The notes beneath the pieces are model-generated. The model ran no database searches and was not told where the DNA came from. It worked only from the letters and a program-made list of their open reading frames with translations. Shown piece after piece: positions 21,381 to 22,084 of a DNA stretch of 22,084 bases (positions are counted from its first letter, which is position 1; each line of letters starts with the position of its first letter). The stretch is from DSOS01 sp035286585 (lineage in GTDB: Bacteria > Chloroflexota > Anaerolineae > Anaerolineales > UBA4823). The position numbers and the translations under genes were made by a program. The stretch is taken from contig DATEDC010000081.1 in assembly GCA_035286585.1 (NCBI GenBank), forward strand, positions 1 through 22,084. Reading direction: 5' to 3'.

Positions 21381-22084
21381 TTGTCGGACCTGAAAGTGTG
21401 CATATTCACCGAAACATACTTTCCCATCGTGGGAGGTGGTGAGACACAGGCGCGCCTGCTCGCCGAAGGCCTGGTAGCGAGAGGCTTTGCGGTGATCGTG
21501 GTAACCCGGCGCTCGGACCCATCCATGGCCCCGGTTGAACGCTATGGTGATATCACTGTGTATCGCCTGCCCCCCAGCGGGAGGCAGCACTTGAAAAAAT
21601 GGGGCTTGCTGCTTTCCAGCATTCCGGCCCTCTTCCGGCTGCGCCGGGATTACGACCTGATCCTGGTCTCCGGTTTCCGCGTGATCGGCGTGGCGGCAGT
21701 GCTGATGGGTAAGCTCTTGCACAAGAAATGCCTGCTCAAGGCAGATAACAACGGGGAGATGTCGGGCGAATTTTTCCGCGGCGGCCTGGAAAAGGCCGGT
21801 TGGAGCGCCAACTCGCCAGTGTTCAAAATCGCTTTGAAGCTGAGAAACCATCTGCTGCGCGGGGCGGACGCTTTCATCGCAATTTCTTCGCAGATCGCAG
21901 CAGAGTTTTCTGCCTCGGGTGTGCAACCCTCTGCCAAAATCCACTGTATTCCGAATTCGGTGGATACAGCGGTCTTTAGACCCGTGGCTCACCAGGAGAA
22001 AATTGCACTCAGACGTAAGCTGGGCTTGCCTCCGAAAGAGATGCTGGTGATTTACACGGGCAGGCTGGTTTCTTACAAGGGCTT
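21381..22084 (+). CDS. GT4-type glycosyltransferase, 3' end off the window
   Basis: The frame is open from the TTG at 21381 to the right edge (234 codons). It begins SDLKVCIFTETYFPIVGGGETQ, the classic GT4 start with a glycine-rich loop, continues through LLKADNNGEMSGEFF and CIPNSVDTAVFRP, and reaches VIYTGRLVSYKG, the first strand of the C-terminal donor domain. The remaining donor-binding part lies beyond the window. AGGGGAG at 21370-21376, 4 nt before TTG, supports this start; no ATG lies before the first strand in this frame. It follows DUF2304 by 39 nt and belongs to the same cluster. Confidence 0.88.
   Translation, partial: MSDLKVCIFTETYFPIVGGGETQARLLAEGLVARGFAVIVVTRRSDPSMAPVERYGDITVYRLPPSGRQHLKKWGLLLSSIPALFRLRRDYDLILVSGFRVIGVAAVLMGKLLHKKCLLKADNNGEMSGEFFRGGLEKAGWSANSPVFKIALKLRNHLLRGADAFIAISSQIAAEFSASGVQPSAKIHCIPNSVDTAVFRPVAHQEKIALRRKLGLPPKEMLVIYTGRLVSYKG

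Overview
The window looks like a bacterial chromosome segment of moderate GC, densely packed with genes. A NarL-type two-component system with a many-helix membrane kinase, a B12-type radical SAM protein and a large glycan cluster would fit the Chloroflexota (Anaerolineae-like). That placement is an impression from protein style, because no rRNA or other phylogenetic marker is present. I see no tRNA, rRNA, CRISPR array, transposase or phage gene.

Region 1 (1-2821, minus strand) is a two-component operon. A LuxR/NarL-like response regulator is followed, with an ATGA overlap, by a polytopic histidine kinase whose 3' end lies off the left edge. Region 2 (about 3071-5222, plus strand) is divergent from it. 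It holds a six-helix conserved membrane protein of unknown function and, 10 nt later, a cobalamin-binding radical SAM protein. Region 3 (5223-5805) is a 583-nt AT-rich gap with an extended -10 promoter candidate and two short perfect inverted repeats.

Region 4 (5806-22084, plus strand) is a cell-surface glycan or glycolipid biosynthesis cluster that runs off the right edge. In order it encodes: GT4 glycosyltransferase; asparagine-synthase-type amidotransferase; methyltransferase; GlpD-like FAD dehydrogenase; methyltransferase; NAD-dependent epimerase/dehydratase; methyltransferase; a second amidotransferase; hexapeptide acyltransferase; YdjM-like membrane metal hydrolase; GT4; PIG-L deacetylase; formyltransferase; GT2; DUF2304 membrane protein; and a truncated GT4. 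Many neighbours overlap by 4 nt (ATGA) or a little more, so most of the block is probably translationally coupled. The tight chain breaks at 11594-11754, where a repeat-like palindromic element sits.

Together the genes suggest assembly of a heavily decorated glycan: sugars joined by three GT4 and one GT2 enzymes, acids amidated by two AsnB paralogues, and groups methylated by three methyltransferases. An N-acetyl sugar is probably deacetylated and then perhaps N-formylated, and other positions O- or N-acylated. No flippase, polymerase or ABC exporter is visible here. The least expected members are the glycerol-3-phosphate dehydrogenase-like protein inside the coupled block, the duplicated AsnB-plus-methyltransferase modules, and the deacetylase/formyltransferase pair.
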